This document shows positions 7,274-14,793 of a stretch of 17,805 bases of DNA, piece after piece (positions within the stretch are counted from its first letter, which is position 1; each line of letters starts with the position of its first letter). This DNA is from Bacteroidota bacterium. Lineage in GTDB: Bacteria > Bacteroidota > Bacteroidia > Chitinophagales > Chitinophagaceae. The DNA lies in the NCBI GenBank assembly GCA_023391315.1, contig JAEWBD010000275.1, positions 1 through 17,805 on the forward strand, in the 5' to 3' direction. A program made the translations under genes and the position numbers. Under the pieces are notes generated by a model, which was not told the DNA's origin, did no database searches, and saw nothing but the letters and a program-made list of their open reading frames with translations.

Positions 7274-8566
7274 CTACTTCACCCTTTTACCAATTTTATT
7301 TCCGGCAATGGCATAGTATAGAATGAAAAGATAGCAAGGCACCATTATCCAGAATGCTTTTTGCAGGCCAACATGTTCGCCAATAATAGCCCATAATTTT
7401 GGAAGGATGGCGCCACCTGCAATGCCTACAATTAATAATGCTGAGCCTGTTTTAATATGTTTGCCCAGGCCGTCAATTGCCAGTGGCCACAATGCAGGCC
7501 AAACGGGCGCATTGGCAAAGCCAAGCAACACAATAAATGTAATGGATGTATAACCTGAAGTGAAGATAGCACCCAGCGAAAAAATAATACCTAATACGGC
7601 TGCAATGCGCAGTGATTTTTCCTGGCTGATATATTTCGGAATCAATGCAATACCCAGCAGGTAAGACACAAGCATCGCTATCATGGTGTAAGTGGTAAAG
7701 TGTTTGGCTATATCAAGCGGTATGTTTATTTCTTTGCCATACACCTGGATAATATCGCCTGCCATTACTTCAACACCTACATATAAAAACAAAGTAATAA
7801 AACCCAGGAAAAGATAAGTGTATGAAAAGATGGAACGCGTGCCTTTTTCGTTAGTTGTTTCGTCTTCTTCTGTCTGGATGTTAGGCAAAGAAGACAAACG
7901 TATCATTATTGCCAGTAACACCAAAACAATCGCCAGCACTATGTACGGCATTATTACCTGTGAGGCCAGTTGATCTAATTTTGCTGCTTTATCTGCCGGG
8001 TTAAGCGTAGCAAGATTCGCTTCAAAGCCATTCATGTCTTTTAATAAAATGGCGCCCATAATCAATGGTGCTAATGCGCCTGCGCCTTTATTACAAATGC
8101 CCATAATGCTCATACGTTTGGCGGCGCTTTCTATGGGGCCAAGTATAGTAATGTATGGGTTGGATGCTGTTTGCAATAATGCCAGCCCGATACCAATTAC
8201 AAATAAACCTGTAAGAAATAAACCAAACGTTCGCTGCTGCGCTGCGGGAATAAATATCAATGCGCCGGTTGCCATTACCAGCAAGCCATACATCATACCG
8301 TTTTTAAATCCTACTTTATTAATTACCCATGATGACGGAAAGGCCATTACCGCATAAGAAATATAAAACGCAAATGTTACCCACACCGCCTGCGATGTAT
8401 TTAGCTCACATGCAATTTGCAGGTAAGGAATCAGGGTGCTGTTTACCCAGGTTACAAAACCAAAAATGAAAAACAGGATACCGATAATGAAGATGGATTT
8501 TGATGTGCCCGATTGGGGCTTTGCTGTTATTTCAATTGGCCGTGCATACTCTTCTGCTTGCTGCAT
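7274..8566 (-). CDS. FucP-type (FHS family) sugar MFS transporter
   Basis: 430 residues with about 12 hydrophobic segments, the normal size for the fucose-galactose-glucose:H+ symporter branch of the major facilitator superfamily in the inner membrane. Family blocks are FIFGFVTWVNSTLIPYLQIACEL, FYISYAVMAFPSSWVINKVGFKNG, LFVIGIGLALLQTASNPYITILGP and, near the C-terminus, GFANAPVWPALWPLAIDGLGKHIKTGSALLIVGIAGGA. By eye alignment, E. coli FucP Asp46 corresponds to Ser43 and FucP Glu135 to Gln132, so both acidic residues important for proton-coupled fucose uptake are absent here. Sugar and coupling ion are therefore not assignable. The first 20 residues are a polar cytoplasmic tail. Its upstream region holds a TAAATTTG -7 element and a LacI-type operator, and an intrinsic terminator follows the gene. 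Confidence 0.92.
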   Translation of the reverse strand: MQQAEEYARPIEITAKPQSGTSKSIFIIGILFFIFGFVTWVNSTLIPYLQIACELNTSQAVWVTFAFYISYAVMAFPSSWVINKVGFKNGMMYGLLVMATGALIFIPAAQQRTFGLFLTGLFVIGIGLALLQTASNPYITILGPIESAAKRMSIMGICNKGAGALAPLIMGAILLKDMNGFEANLATLNPADKAAKLDQLASQVIMPYIVLAIVLVLLAIMIRLSSLPNIQTEEDETTNEKGTRSIFSYTYLFLGFITLFLYVGVEVMAGDIIQVYGKEINIPLDIAKHFTTYTMIAMLVSYLLGIALIPKYISQEKSLRIAAVLGIIFSLGAIFTSGYTSITFIVLLGFANAPVWPALWPLAIDGLGKHIKTGSALLIVGIAGGAILPKLWAIIGEHVGLQKAFWIMVPCYLFILYYAIAGNKIGKRVK

Positions 8567-8637
8567 ATTGTTGTATTGGTTTTAGTAAAGTAAATAGTCA
8601 AAATATGTTATAAAAGCGAAATGGTTTTATAACCTTT

Positions 8638-8645
8638 CAAATTTA
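8638..8645 (-). promoter_or_regulatory. Candidate -7 element of the transporter promoter
   Basis: On the minus strand this reads TAAATTTG, an exact TAnnTTTG match, 72 bases upstream of the transporter ATG. A TTTG inside the operator (8675-8672) is the nearest -33-like element but is 26 bases away, longer than usual. The call rests on the -7 match alone. Confidence 0.4.
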
Positions 8646-8671
8646 ACCTGCCGGCGTTAATAGCCGGTAAA

Positions 8672-8681
8672 CAAACGTTTG
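8672..8681. promoter_or_regulatory. LacI-type operator upstream of the sugar transporter
   Basis: CAAACGTTTG is a perfect 10-bp palindrome with the same AAACGTTT core and central CG as both halves of the 2487-2514 operator; the context ACAAACGTTTGCG is close to the GCAAACGTTT halves there. It lies about 106 bases before the transporter start and about 30 bases upstream of the candidate -7 element, and could also affect the divergent esterase gene. Sharing of the core suggests the LacI-type protein at 2766 acts here too. Confidence 0.65.
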
Positions 8682-8710
8682 CGTTATTGTGCCGGCAGAA
8701 AACAGCAAAT

Positions 8711-8735
8711 GGTCTGACGCCTGATGCGTCTGACC
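8711..8735. repeat. Imperfect inverted repeat, possible REP-like element
   Basis: GGTCTGACGC (8711-8720), a 5-base CTGAT loop, then GCGTCTGACC (8726-8735): nine of ten positions pair, with a T-T mismatch in the middle. The arms are also nearly direct repeats (GTCTGAC twice). No T-run follows on either strand, so it is not a typical terminator. It may be an interspersed repeat or a regulator site; only this copy is seen in the window. Confidence 0.5.
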
Positions 8736-8919
8736 GCGTTAAATTTTCAGTTTATTTTATATGTATGTTTTCCGGTGTTCCATCCAACATATTGGCAGAC
8801 AAGATACTTTACAAATTTCTCTTTAAGCGTAAAGCTTTGCTTCTTGTGTTATAAATAAGCGGAATTCGTTTTTACTGTTAATATTGATATTTATATTCAC
8901 TCATTCAAATTCTTGCCGC

Positions 8920-10023
8920 ATGAAACCAGAAACTTTATACCTGCTGTTTATAATTATATTATTTACAATTCATTCTCCTTCGCATACCAATAATGCTCCC
9001 TTAAAAAAAGAATTGCAGGCAAGTGAATTGAAGCCTTACGGGCGGTCGTTTTTAAATGCAGAAAATAATCTCGAACTTATAAGCTCTGCAGTTCATTTTA
9101 GTTTCAGTTTTATGGGCACATCCTGCACCATTAATGCTTTTGTAAATGATGCAAACGGCCATAATTATTTACAATATGAATTGGATGGTGTGTATCAGAA
9201 ACGGTTAAAAGTTGCGGGCAATAAAGTTCAATCTATAACGATTAATGCGGGCAGTGATGGCAGGCATACAGTAAGTATATATAAAGCCACCGAGGCTACT
9301 ACAGGCCCTGTTGTTATACAAAAAATTATAGCTGATAATATTAAAGTGATCAGGCCATCTAATGAACCGCTGATAGAGTTTATTGGCAACAGTATTACCT
9401 GCGGTGCTGCCGCCGATACGACTGAAGTTAAATGCGGGCAAGGCGTTTACCACGATCAGCATAATGCCTATATGGCTTACGGGCCAAGGGTTGCAAGAGC
9501 CTTACATGCCAATTATATTGTAAGCAGTGTAAGCGGTATTGGCATTTACCGCACCTGGAATATGGATGCGCCTTCCATGCCGCATGTGTATGAAAAGCAA
9601 AGCCTGCAAACAAGCGATACGATGTTTTGGAACTTCTCAAAGTATTCACCCAAAATTGTAAGCATTGCATTAGGCACAAATGATTTGAGCAGAGGTGACG
9701 GCGTGCATGCAAGACCGCCATTCGATAGCGGTGTTTTTGTGAAGAATTATACTGCTTTTGTGCAACAGGTAAAATCAAAATATCCAAAAGCCACTATTGC
9801 TTTGTTAAGCAGCCCGATGGTTAACGGCGATAGCAGGATATTGCTGCAAAATTGTTTAACGGCTATAAAAAATAATGTGGATGCGTTATATCCAAAAGAT
9901 AAAGCTGTGCAGTTATTTTTCTTTCAACCTATGCAGGCGCATGGCTGTGCCGGCCATCCAAGTGTGGAGGAACATGCAGTACTTGCGAATGAATTATTTC
10001 CTTTCTTTAAAAAATTATTATAG
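8920..10023 (+). CDS. Exported SGNH/GDSL hydrolase, carbohydrate esterase family 2-like
   Basis: 367 residues from the ATG at 8920; an in-frame TTG at 8884 would add 12 residues but would bury the signal peptide, so the ATG is preferred. Residues 1-20 (MKPETLYLLFIIILFTIHSP) are a signal peptide. Residues about 30-145 form a beta-rich N-terminal domain, and 150-367 an SGNH hydrolase: GNSIT (156-160, Ser158 as nucleophile, Asn replacing the usual Asp of GDS), SGIG (205-208), GTND (252-255) and GHP (345-347, His346 catalytic). A jelly-roll plus SGNH arrangement is that of CE2 acetyl-xylan or deacetylating esterases, so release of acetyl groups from plant-type oligosaccharides is the likely role. 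It is divergent from the sugar transporter, and the shared region carries a LacI-type operator. It converges on the outer-membrane protein gene with a 27-base gap. Confidence 0.86.
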   Translation: MKPETLYLLFIIILFTIHSPSHTNNAPLKKELQASELKPYGRSFLNAENNLELISSAVHFSFSFMGTSCTINAFVNDANGHNYLQYELDGVYQKRLKVAGNKVQSITINAGSDGRHTVSIYKATEATTGPVVIQKIIADNIKVIRPSNEPLIEFIGNSITCGAAADTTEVKCGQGVYHDQHNAYMAYGPRVARALHANYIVSSVSGIGIYRTWNMDAPSMPHVYEKQSLQTSDTMFWNFSKYSPKIVSIALGTNDLSRGDGVHARPPFDSGVFVKNYTAFVQQVKSKYPKATIALLSSPMVNGDSRILLQNCLTAIKNNVDALYPKDKAVQLFFFQPMQAHGCAGHPSVEEHAVLANELFPFFKKLL

Positions 10024-10050
10024 CATTTTATAAAGCGGCTATTACGAAGG

Positions 10051-12954
10051 CTAGCCCGGGGGCGGTCCGCTTCGTGCGGCGCCCCCGGCGGGCGGCGGTG
10101 GCATATTCCCATCGCGCCTGAAATCTGGAAGCCTTCTCTGTTGTTGCTGCTGGCCCTTTGAAAAATTTCGAAGGTTATAGGTGAATGTTAGCATGAAATA
10201 GCGGGTAAGCACTTTTGTTTGAACATCGCGTATGTAAGTAGGCGCTACCGTTCTTGTTATGCTTTGATTCTGATTTAATAAATCATATACGCTGAAACGC
10301 AGCTCTCCTGCTTTGCCTTTTAAAAACTGTTTTGCAAACGAAGCATTCCATAAAGGCACTGCCGTATTATAGCCATCAGACCTGCCGCTGTAAGCGGTAT
10401 AATTAAAATCGCTTTCCAGTATCCAGCCTGAAGTGGTATAGTAAGTAGCGCCTACACTTAAATTCTGTGAAAAATAATTATCGTTCTGACCAGACTGAAA
10501 TGAATAACGTACAACATTATAGGTGGGCGTTGCAGAAAAATTCATATCGAAATTCTTCTTCAGGTTGGTGGTGAATTTTACAGTTTCGCCAATTGTATAA
10601 TTGTTTGTATAATTGACCGTATCGTTTATGATGCTGGCGTTTCTTGTGCTGGTAAAATTGGTTGTGAAATTCAGGTTTGATTTTGGCTTCTTTAGTTGAA
10701 ACCCGTAATTAAAAAATGCTGAAATATTATAGGCGCCGCTAAGGTTGGTGTATGTAACCGTATCAATGCCTTTATTTCTTTTAACCGATTCAACAATATC
10801 GTTGGTGGTAAAGCTTGCATTTACGGTTGCAAAAATGTTATGAAAATTGTTTTCACCACTGCTGAAATTATTACCGCGGTTGAAGCTGAAATTATTATAA
10901 AAGGCCCTGAATGAATGTGTAAATGATTGTTTCAGGCTTGGATTACCAACTTCTACATTTAAAGGATCGCTGTTATCAATTACAGGCTGCAATTGCGTAA
11001 CATTCGGCTGGCTTGTTCTGCCGGAATAATTAAACCGGAAATTAGATGTGCGGTTAAACCTGTAAGTAAGATTGGCCGTAGGATACAGGTTAGTATAATG
11101 CTGCGTAAGATTAATATCTTTTGTGTTATTAATGCTGGTAAGATTGCCAAACTGTATGCCATTGCCCACACTGAAATTCATTTTCTCCGTTTGAAAACGG
11201 TAATTTAAAGTAACCCTGTTTGACGAATAAGTGTTTTCATAATTATTGGTAAGCAGTGAATCAATAGTGGTAAATTTTTCAGTGGCGCTGTCATAATCAT
11301 AAGTTACCTTATCTGAAGTGTTTTTATTATAACTGTAATTATAATTTAATTCAATGAGCGACCTTTTGCCGATGGGTTCTGTATAAGATGCCGTTGCACT
11401 TATTCCCTGCGCTTTTGTGGATGCAACATAATGCTGGTTAATGGTATAAGAGGAGTCAATGCCACCGGTATAATAATTTGTAAGCGAATAATTATTGCCA
11501 TTGGCATCATTGGTATTTCCTGAGCCGGTTAAGCCCAGTGAAAAAGTTCTTCCTTTGGTTTTAAAGCGGTGCCTGAACAAGGCGTCGATGCTGCCATTAT
11601 AACCTTTATTATTGCTGAGGGATGTTGCATCTGCATTATTTAATAAGCCCGTTTTACCCTGCGTGGTTGTTGTTTGGGTAATGCTGTTGTTATTTGTTTC
11701 CTGGTAAGAAATGTTAGGCCTTATGATCATTGAGTTCAATGAATCAAATTGTGTTTCCATATTAAAATTCAGGCGATGGTTTACATTTCTTCTTGATGAA
11801 GATTGTGCCTGGTTATTAAACATGGAAGAATCATTTGTAACAAAATTTTCTGTCTGGCTGTTCTGTTCTTTTTCAGTAAGGAGGTTATTGTAAAAATAGC
11901 TGCCATACACTTCGGTATTCTTTCCCCAAACATCGCGGTAATTTATGCCTGCAGCGCTTGTAGTGATCAGGCCATTGTTGTTGCTGTTGGCGTTAAGGCT
12001 TTGCAGTTGCTGCATTTGCCCGCCACCTCCTCTGAAACCGCCACCGCCACCGCGAAATCCTCCTCCGCCGCCCCTTGAGCCACCTCTGCCTGAAGACCCA
12101 AAAATATCCTGTGGTGTAAAGTTTTGTTTGTTTGTATTATTCAACTGCCCGATAAAACTTATTTGCTGATTGCCCTTAAACATGCTGTAATTTGCTGCTA
12201 CGTTGTACAAGCCTTTATCACCAGCACCGGCAACAAACTTCCCAAAGCTGCCGGAATTTTTTTTGGTAACGATGTTAATCGTCTTCGTGCGGTTGCCATC
12301 ATCAAAGCCTGTAAACTGGCTTTGATCACTCTGGTCGTCAAATACCTGTATTTTATCAATTACATCGCTGGGCAAATTTTGTGTGGCCATACGCGGATCA
12401 TCACCAAAAAAACGCTTGCCATTTACCAGCACACGCTGCACCGATTCACCCTGCGCTTTTATATTACCATCTTTGTCCACATCCACACCAGGCAGTTTTT
12501 TCAAAAGGTCTTCTGCGGTTGCATTGGGTTTTGTGGCAAATGCATTGGCGGTAAATTCAAACGTGTCTTTTTTTATAATGATGGGCGGTGTTTCTACCAC
12601 CACTTCAGCCAGTTCATGTGCATGCGGCTGCATATAAATTATACCTGCATTAAGCGCTGTATTTATACTGTCAATGGTGAAATTGGTTAACCGCGGTTCA
12701 TAGCTGCTGAACGTAACTTTTAATATATAATTACCGATGGGAAGATTGGTTATTAAAAAACTCCCGTCTTCTTTAGACAGGGATTCTTTAAATGAAGAAG
12801 AGTCGCTGTGCAAAATACTTACCGTTGCATTTTTCAGTGCCTCGTGTTCAGAACTGTCCCTTACAACACCTTTTATTGAACCGGGAATATCCTGGCTGAA
12901 CGAAGCAGCAGCAGTAAGTAAAGAAATGATTATAAATAAAATTTTATACTTCAT
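10051..12954 (-). CDS. Outer-membrane beta-barrel protein with carboxypeptidase-regulatory-like and plug domains (TonB-receptor-like)
   Basis: 967 residues from the ATG at 12954; a TTG seven codons upstream is in frame but the ATG starts directly on the signal peptide MKYKILFIIISLLTAAASFSQ. Residues about 25-110 are a carboxypeptidase-regulatory-like domain (GSIKGVVRDSSEHEALKNATV, GSFLITNLPIGNYILKV). Residues about 140-205 are a plug (NATAEDLLKKLPGVDVDKDG, RVLVNGKRFFGDDPRMA, IDKIQVFDD). A glycine/arginine-rich insert spans about 286-313, and the remainder is strand-rich, aromatic and Asn/Thr-rich, as in the Bacteroidota outer-membrane beta-barrel family related to TonB-dependent receptors. 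The last barrel strand is near RYFMLTFTYNLRNF; a Gln-, Pro- and Gly-rich tail of about 35 residues follows, so the protein does not end on an aromatic residue. No SusD-like gene is adjacent, so this is not a SusC/SusD pair and its ligand is unknown. Confidence 0.88.
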   Translation of the reverse strand: MKYKILFIIISLLTAAASFSQDIPGSIKGVVRDSSEHEALKNATVSILHSDSSSFKESLSKEDGSFLITNLPIGNYILKVTFSSYEPRLTNFTIDSINTALNAGIIYMQPHAHELAEVVVETPPIIIKKDTFEFTANAFATKPNATAEDLLKKLPGVDVDKDGNIKAQGESVQRVLVNGKRFFGDDPRMATQNLPSDVIDKIQVFDDQSDQSQFTGFDDGNRTKTINIVTKKNSGSFGKFVAGAGDKGLYNVAANYSMFKGNQQISFIGQLNNTNKQNFTPQDIFGSSGRGGSRGGGGGFRGGGGGFRGGGGQMQQLQSLNANSNNNGLITTSAAGINYRDVWGKNTEVYGSYFYNNLLTEKEQNSQTENFVTNDSSMFNNQAQSSSRRNVNHRLNFNMETQFDSLNSMIIRPNISYQETNNNSITQTTTTQGKTGLLNNADATSLSNNKGYNGSIDALFRHRFKTKGRTFSLGLTGSGNTNDANGNNYSLTNYYTGGIDSSYTINQHYVASTKAQGISATASYTEPIGKRSLIELNYNYSYNKNTSDKVTYDYDSATEKFTTIDSLLTNNYENTYSSNRVTLNYRFQTEKMNFSVGNGIQFGNLTSINNTKDINLTQHYTNLYPTANLTYRFNRTSNFRFNYSGRTSQPNVTQLQPVIDNSDPLNVEVGNPSLKQSFTHSFRAFYNNFSFNRGNNFSSGENNFHNIFATVNASFTTNDIVESVKRNKGIDTVTYTNLSGAYNISAFFNYGFQLKKPKSNLNFTTNFTSTRNASIINDTVNYTNNYTIGETVKFTTNLKKNFDMNFSATPTYNVVRYSFQSGQNDNYFSQNLSVGATYYTTSGWILESDFNYTAYSGRSDGYNTAVPLWNASFAKQFLKGKAGELRFSVYDLLNQNQSITRTVAPTYIRDVQTKVLTRYFMLTFTYNLRNFSKGQQQQQRRLPDFRRDGNMPPPPAGGAARSGPPPG
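10056..10088. repeat. GC-rich hairpin over the 3' end of the outer-membrane protein gene
   Basis: CCGGGGGCG (10056-10064) and CGCCCCCGG (10080-10088) are exact reverse complements; inside them CCGC (10067-10070) pairs with GCGG (10076-10079) around a TTCGT loop. It encodes the last residues (AARSGPPPG) and ends 3 bases before the stop codon. It is strikingly GC-rich compared with the flanks. No T-run follows on the minus strand, so termination or RNA protection is only a possibility. Confidence 0.6.
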
Positions 12955-13078
12955 GCTAAAGTTTAACACCTTCAATTAAGGATATACAAACTTTGCATTA
13001 ATGTTTAACAGCCTGAAAATAAATTCGATTAAAACGGGAAATGTTGCGGCGAAAGCAACTATTTAAAAACTGTATTTC

Positions 13079-13498
13079 TTAAAAACTGCCTACGCTAATA
13101 TTAACCTGCCCTTCCCTGGAATTCTGAAATATTGTTTTTGAACCATCGGTTGTCCAGAAAAAGTCATTGCCTTTATAATAGTCAATACGATAGCTTGCAC
13201 TTAGGATAGTTACTGCATCAGTAGTAATGGAATGTTTAATATTTACAGGTACAAAGTCATTTACTTTTTGTTTGGCCAATACGGTATCCCATACTATTCT
13301 GTCACCTGTTCCACCCGTATGATTATAACTGATGATTTGCAGCGTTACACTTGCTTCAAGGTTTGGGTCGCCCCCGTCAGCCTTTAAATCATAGGTTATT
13401 GTTTTATTAATATTATCTAATGATTGGTTTATGGCACTTTCTTTTTTGCAGCTAAAAAAGAAGCCAACAACTAAAAGGAGTGTTAGGGTTTTTTTCAT
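13079..13498 (-). CDS. Small lipoprotein of unknown function
   Basis: 139 residues. The N-terminus MKKTLTLLLVVGFFFSCKKES is a signal peptide with a FFSC lipobox (Cys17) followed by two lysines. The mature part is predicted beta-rich (TITYDLKADGG, EASVTLQIISYNHTGG, DFVPVNIKHSITTDAVTILSASYRIDYYKGN, GQVNISVGSF) and could be a single small beta-sandwich. I do not recognise the family. It is followed on the same strand, 124 bases on, by the outer-membrane protein gene, and is divergent from the aldolase gene with 143 bases between. Nothing in the neighbours tells its function. Confidence 0.75.
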   Translation of the reverse strand: MKKTLTLLLVVGFFFSCKKESAINQSLDNINKTITYDLKADGGDPNLEASVTLQIISYNHTGGTGDRIVWDTVLAKQKVNDFVPVNIKHSITTDAVTILSASYRIDYYKGNDFFWTTDGSKTIFQNSREGQVNISVGSF

Positions 13499-13580
13499 AA
13501 TGTAATGGTATTACTGTTAAGAAAATTATATCGGCCTGGCTAATCGCACCCATAAAAATACTGCATGTACAAATAAAATT

Positions 13581-13607
13581 CAGTAAAAAATTTACTGCCT
13601 ATATTTG
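13581..13607 (+). promoter_or_regulatory. Promoter of the aldolase gene with an adjacent inverted repeat
   Basis: TATATTTG (13600-13607) is an exact match to the Bacteroidota -7 element, 34 bases before the first possible ATG. Just upstream CAGTAAA (13581-13587) and TTTACTG (13591-13597) form a perfect inverted repeat with an AAA centre, placed where the region upstream of -7 would be contacted; no clear TTG -33 is seen. The repeat could be a repressor site. Confidence 0.55.
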
Positions 13608-13641
13608 CACCCCGAAAACCGATTGTACTTATATATTATTA

Positions 13642-14715
13642 ATGCAAAAAATTGTTATGGCAAATTCCAAAGTTAGCGAACTGCTTGGCGACAAAGCCGA
13701 ATACCTGTTAGATTATTCGAGCCCTGCAATAGATAAATCTACACTGCATCTCCCGGGCCCGGATCATTTAGACAGGATATGGAAAGAAAGCAACCGCAGC
13801 AACCGTGTTTTAGGCAGTATGCAGCAATTGCTTGGTCATGGCCGCCTTGCCAATACGGGTTATTGTAACATCTTCCCGGTTGACCAGGGTATTGAGCACA
13901 GTGCCGGCGCCTCTTTCGCTATCAATCCAATATATTTCGATCCTGAAAATATCATTAAACTGGCCGTTGAGGCAGGCTGTAACGCCGTTGCCTCCACTTA
14001 TGGCGTATTGGGAATTATGAGCCGTAAGTATGCGCATAAAATTCCGTTCATCGTAAAAATCAATCACAACGAATTTTTAAGCATGCCCAATACTTACGAC
14101 CAAACTTTGTTTGGCTCTGTAAAAGATGCATGGAATATGGGCGCTGTGGGCATTGGTGCTACCATTTACTGGGGCAGCGCAGAAAGCCGCAAACAGTTAA
14201 AAGAAATTTCTGAAGCATTTGAATATGCACACGAATTGGGTATGATCACCATTCTCTGGTGCTACACAAGAAATAATGGTTTTAAGGTTGATGGGGTTGA
14301 CTATCATACTTCAGCCGATTTAACCGGCCAGGCAAACCATTTGGGTGTAACCATACAGGCTGATATCATCAAACAAAAATTACCTACCAATAATGGCGGC
14401 TACCTTGCAACAAAACATGGTAAAACAAGCCCGCTGGTTTATTCAAAATTAACAACAGACCATCCGATTGACCTTTGCCGCTACCAGGTTTTAAACTGTT
14501 ATGCAGGCAGGGTAGGGCTCATCAACTCCGGTGGTGAAAGCAAGGGCGCATCAGATATGGCAGATGCAGTGGCAACGGCTGTTATTAACAAACGTGCCGG
14601 CGGCATGGGCTTAATCCTTGGCCGTAAAGCATTCCAGCGCCCAATGAATGAAGGCGTTGAGATGCTGGAGAAAATTATGGATGTTTATAAGGATGAAAGC
14701 ATTACAATTGCTTAA
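13642..14715 (+). CDS. fbaB: Class I fructose-bisphosphate aldolase (FbaB/DhnA type)
   Basis: 357 residues from the ATG at 13642; a second ATG at 13657 (MANSKVSELLGDKAEYLLDY) fits the usual N-terminus of the family better and may be the true start. The protein reversibly cleaves fructose-1,6-bisphosphate to glyceraldehyde-3-phosphate and dihydroxyacetone phosphate in the cytoplasm, through a Schiff base. Recognisable blocks are LPGPDHLDRIW, FPVDQGIEHSAGASF, YGVLGIMSRKYAHKIPFIVKINHNEF, GAVGIGATIYWGS, ADIIKQKLP (Lys244, the likely Schiff-base lysine, with Lys246 close by) and a phosphate-binding C-terminal GLILGRKAFQRP. Length is normal. A stem-loop at 14738-14777 follows the stop, then AccD starts; the two may be co-transcribed with partial termination. 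Confidence 0.9.
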   Translation: MQKIVMANSKVSELLGDKAEYLLDYSSPAIDKSTLHLPGPDHLDRIWKESNRSNRVLGSMQQLLGHGRLANTGYCNIFPVDQGIEHSAGASFAINPIYFDPENIIKLAVEAGCNAVASTYGVLGIMSRKYAHKIPFIVKINHNEFLSMPNTYDQTLFGSVKDAWNMGAVGIGATIYWGSAESRKQLKEISEAFEYAHELGMITILWCYTRNNGFKVDGVDYHTSADLTGQANHLGVTIQADIIKQKLPTNNGGYLATKHGKTSPLVYSKLTTDHPIDLCRYQVLNCYAGRVGLINSGGESKGASDMADAVATAVINKRAGGMGLILGRKAFQRPMNEGVEMLEKIMDVYKDESITIA

Positions 14716-14737
14716 TTGATTAAAAAACATAACTTGC

Positions 14738-14777
14738 ATGGCGGGTGAAATCTTAACAAAGATTTTCCCGCCATTTT
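14738..14777 (+). terminator. Stem-loop between aldolase and accD, terminator or attenuator
   Basis: ATGGCGGGTGAAATCTT (14738-14754) pairs with AAGATTTTCCCGCCAT (14759-14774) around an AACA loop, giving 8 bp plus 7 bp with a small internal bulge (TG against one base). Only four T residues in all (14774-14777) follow before A and C, so the U-tract is weak. The AccD start codon is 17 bases further on, leaving no room for a separate downstream promoter; read-through into accD is therefore expected. Confidence 0.7.
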
Positions 14778-14793
14778 ACGCTTATTAAAGTTT

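Larger units (their letters stand above)
8567..8919. other. Divergent intergenic region between the sugar transporter and the SGNH esterase
   Basis: 353 bases without a gene. It holds a minus-strand -7 element (8638-8645), a LacI-type operator core (8672-8681) bracketed by an 8-bp inverted repeat (CTGCCGGC at 8648-8655 and GCCGGCAG at 8691-8698), and an imperfect stem-loop (8711-8735). From 8740 to 8919 I see AT-rich sequence and no clear promoter match for the esterase gene. Confidence 0.6.

Noticed and set aside
12124..12690. Open frame of 188 codons on the plus strand inside the outer-membrane protein gene.
   Set aside because: It is antisense to the conserved plug and regulatory-like domains, has a Cys/His/Phe-rich composition typical of a shadow frame, and shows no recognisable domain.
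10051..12954. SusC of a SusC/SusD polysaccharide-uptake pair.
   Set aside because: No SusD-like gene is next to it, and the sequence fits the broader outer-membrane beta-barrel family with a plug.
13043..13059. Terminator after the small lipoprotein gene (GTTGC/GCAAC hairpin).
   Set aside because: The stem is only 5 bp with a 7-base loop and the T-rich part on the minus strand is broken; it could be chance.
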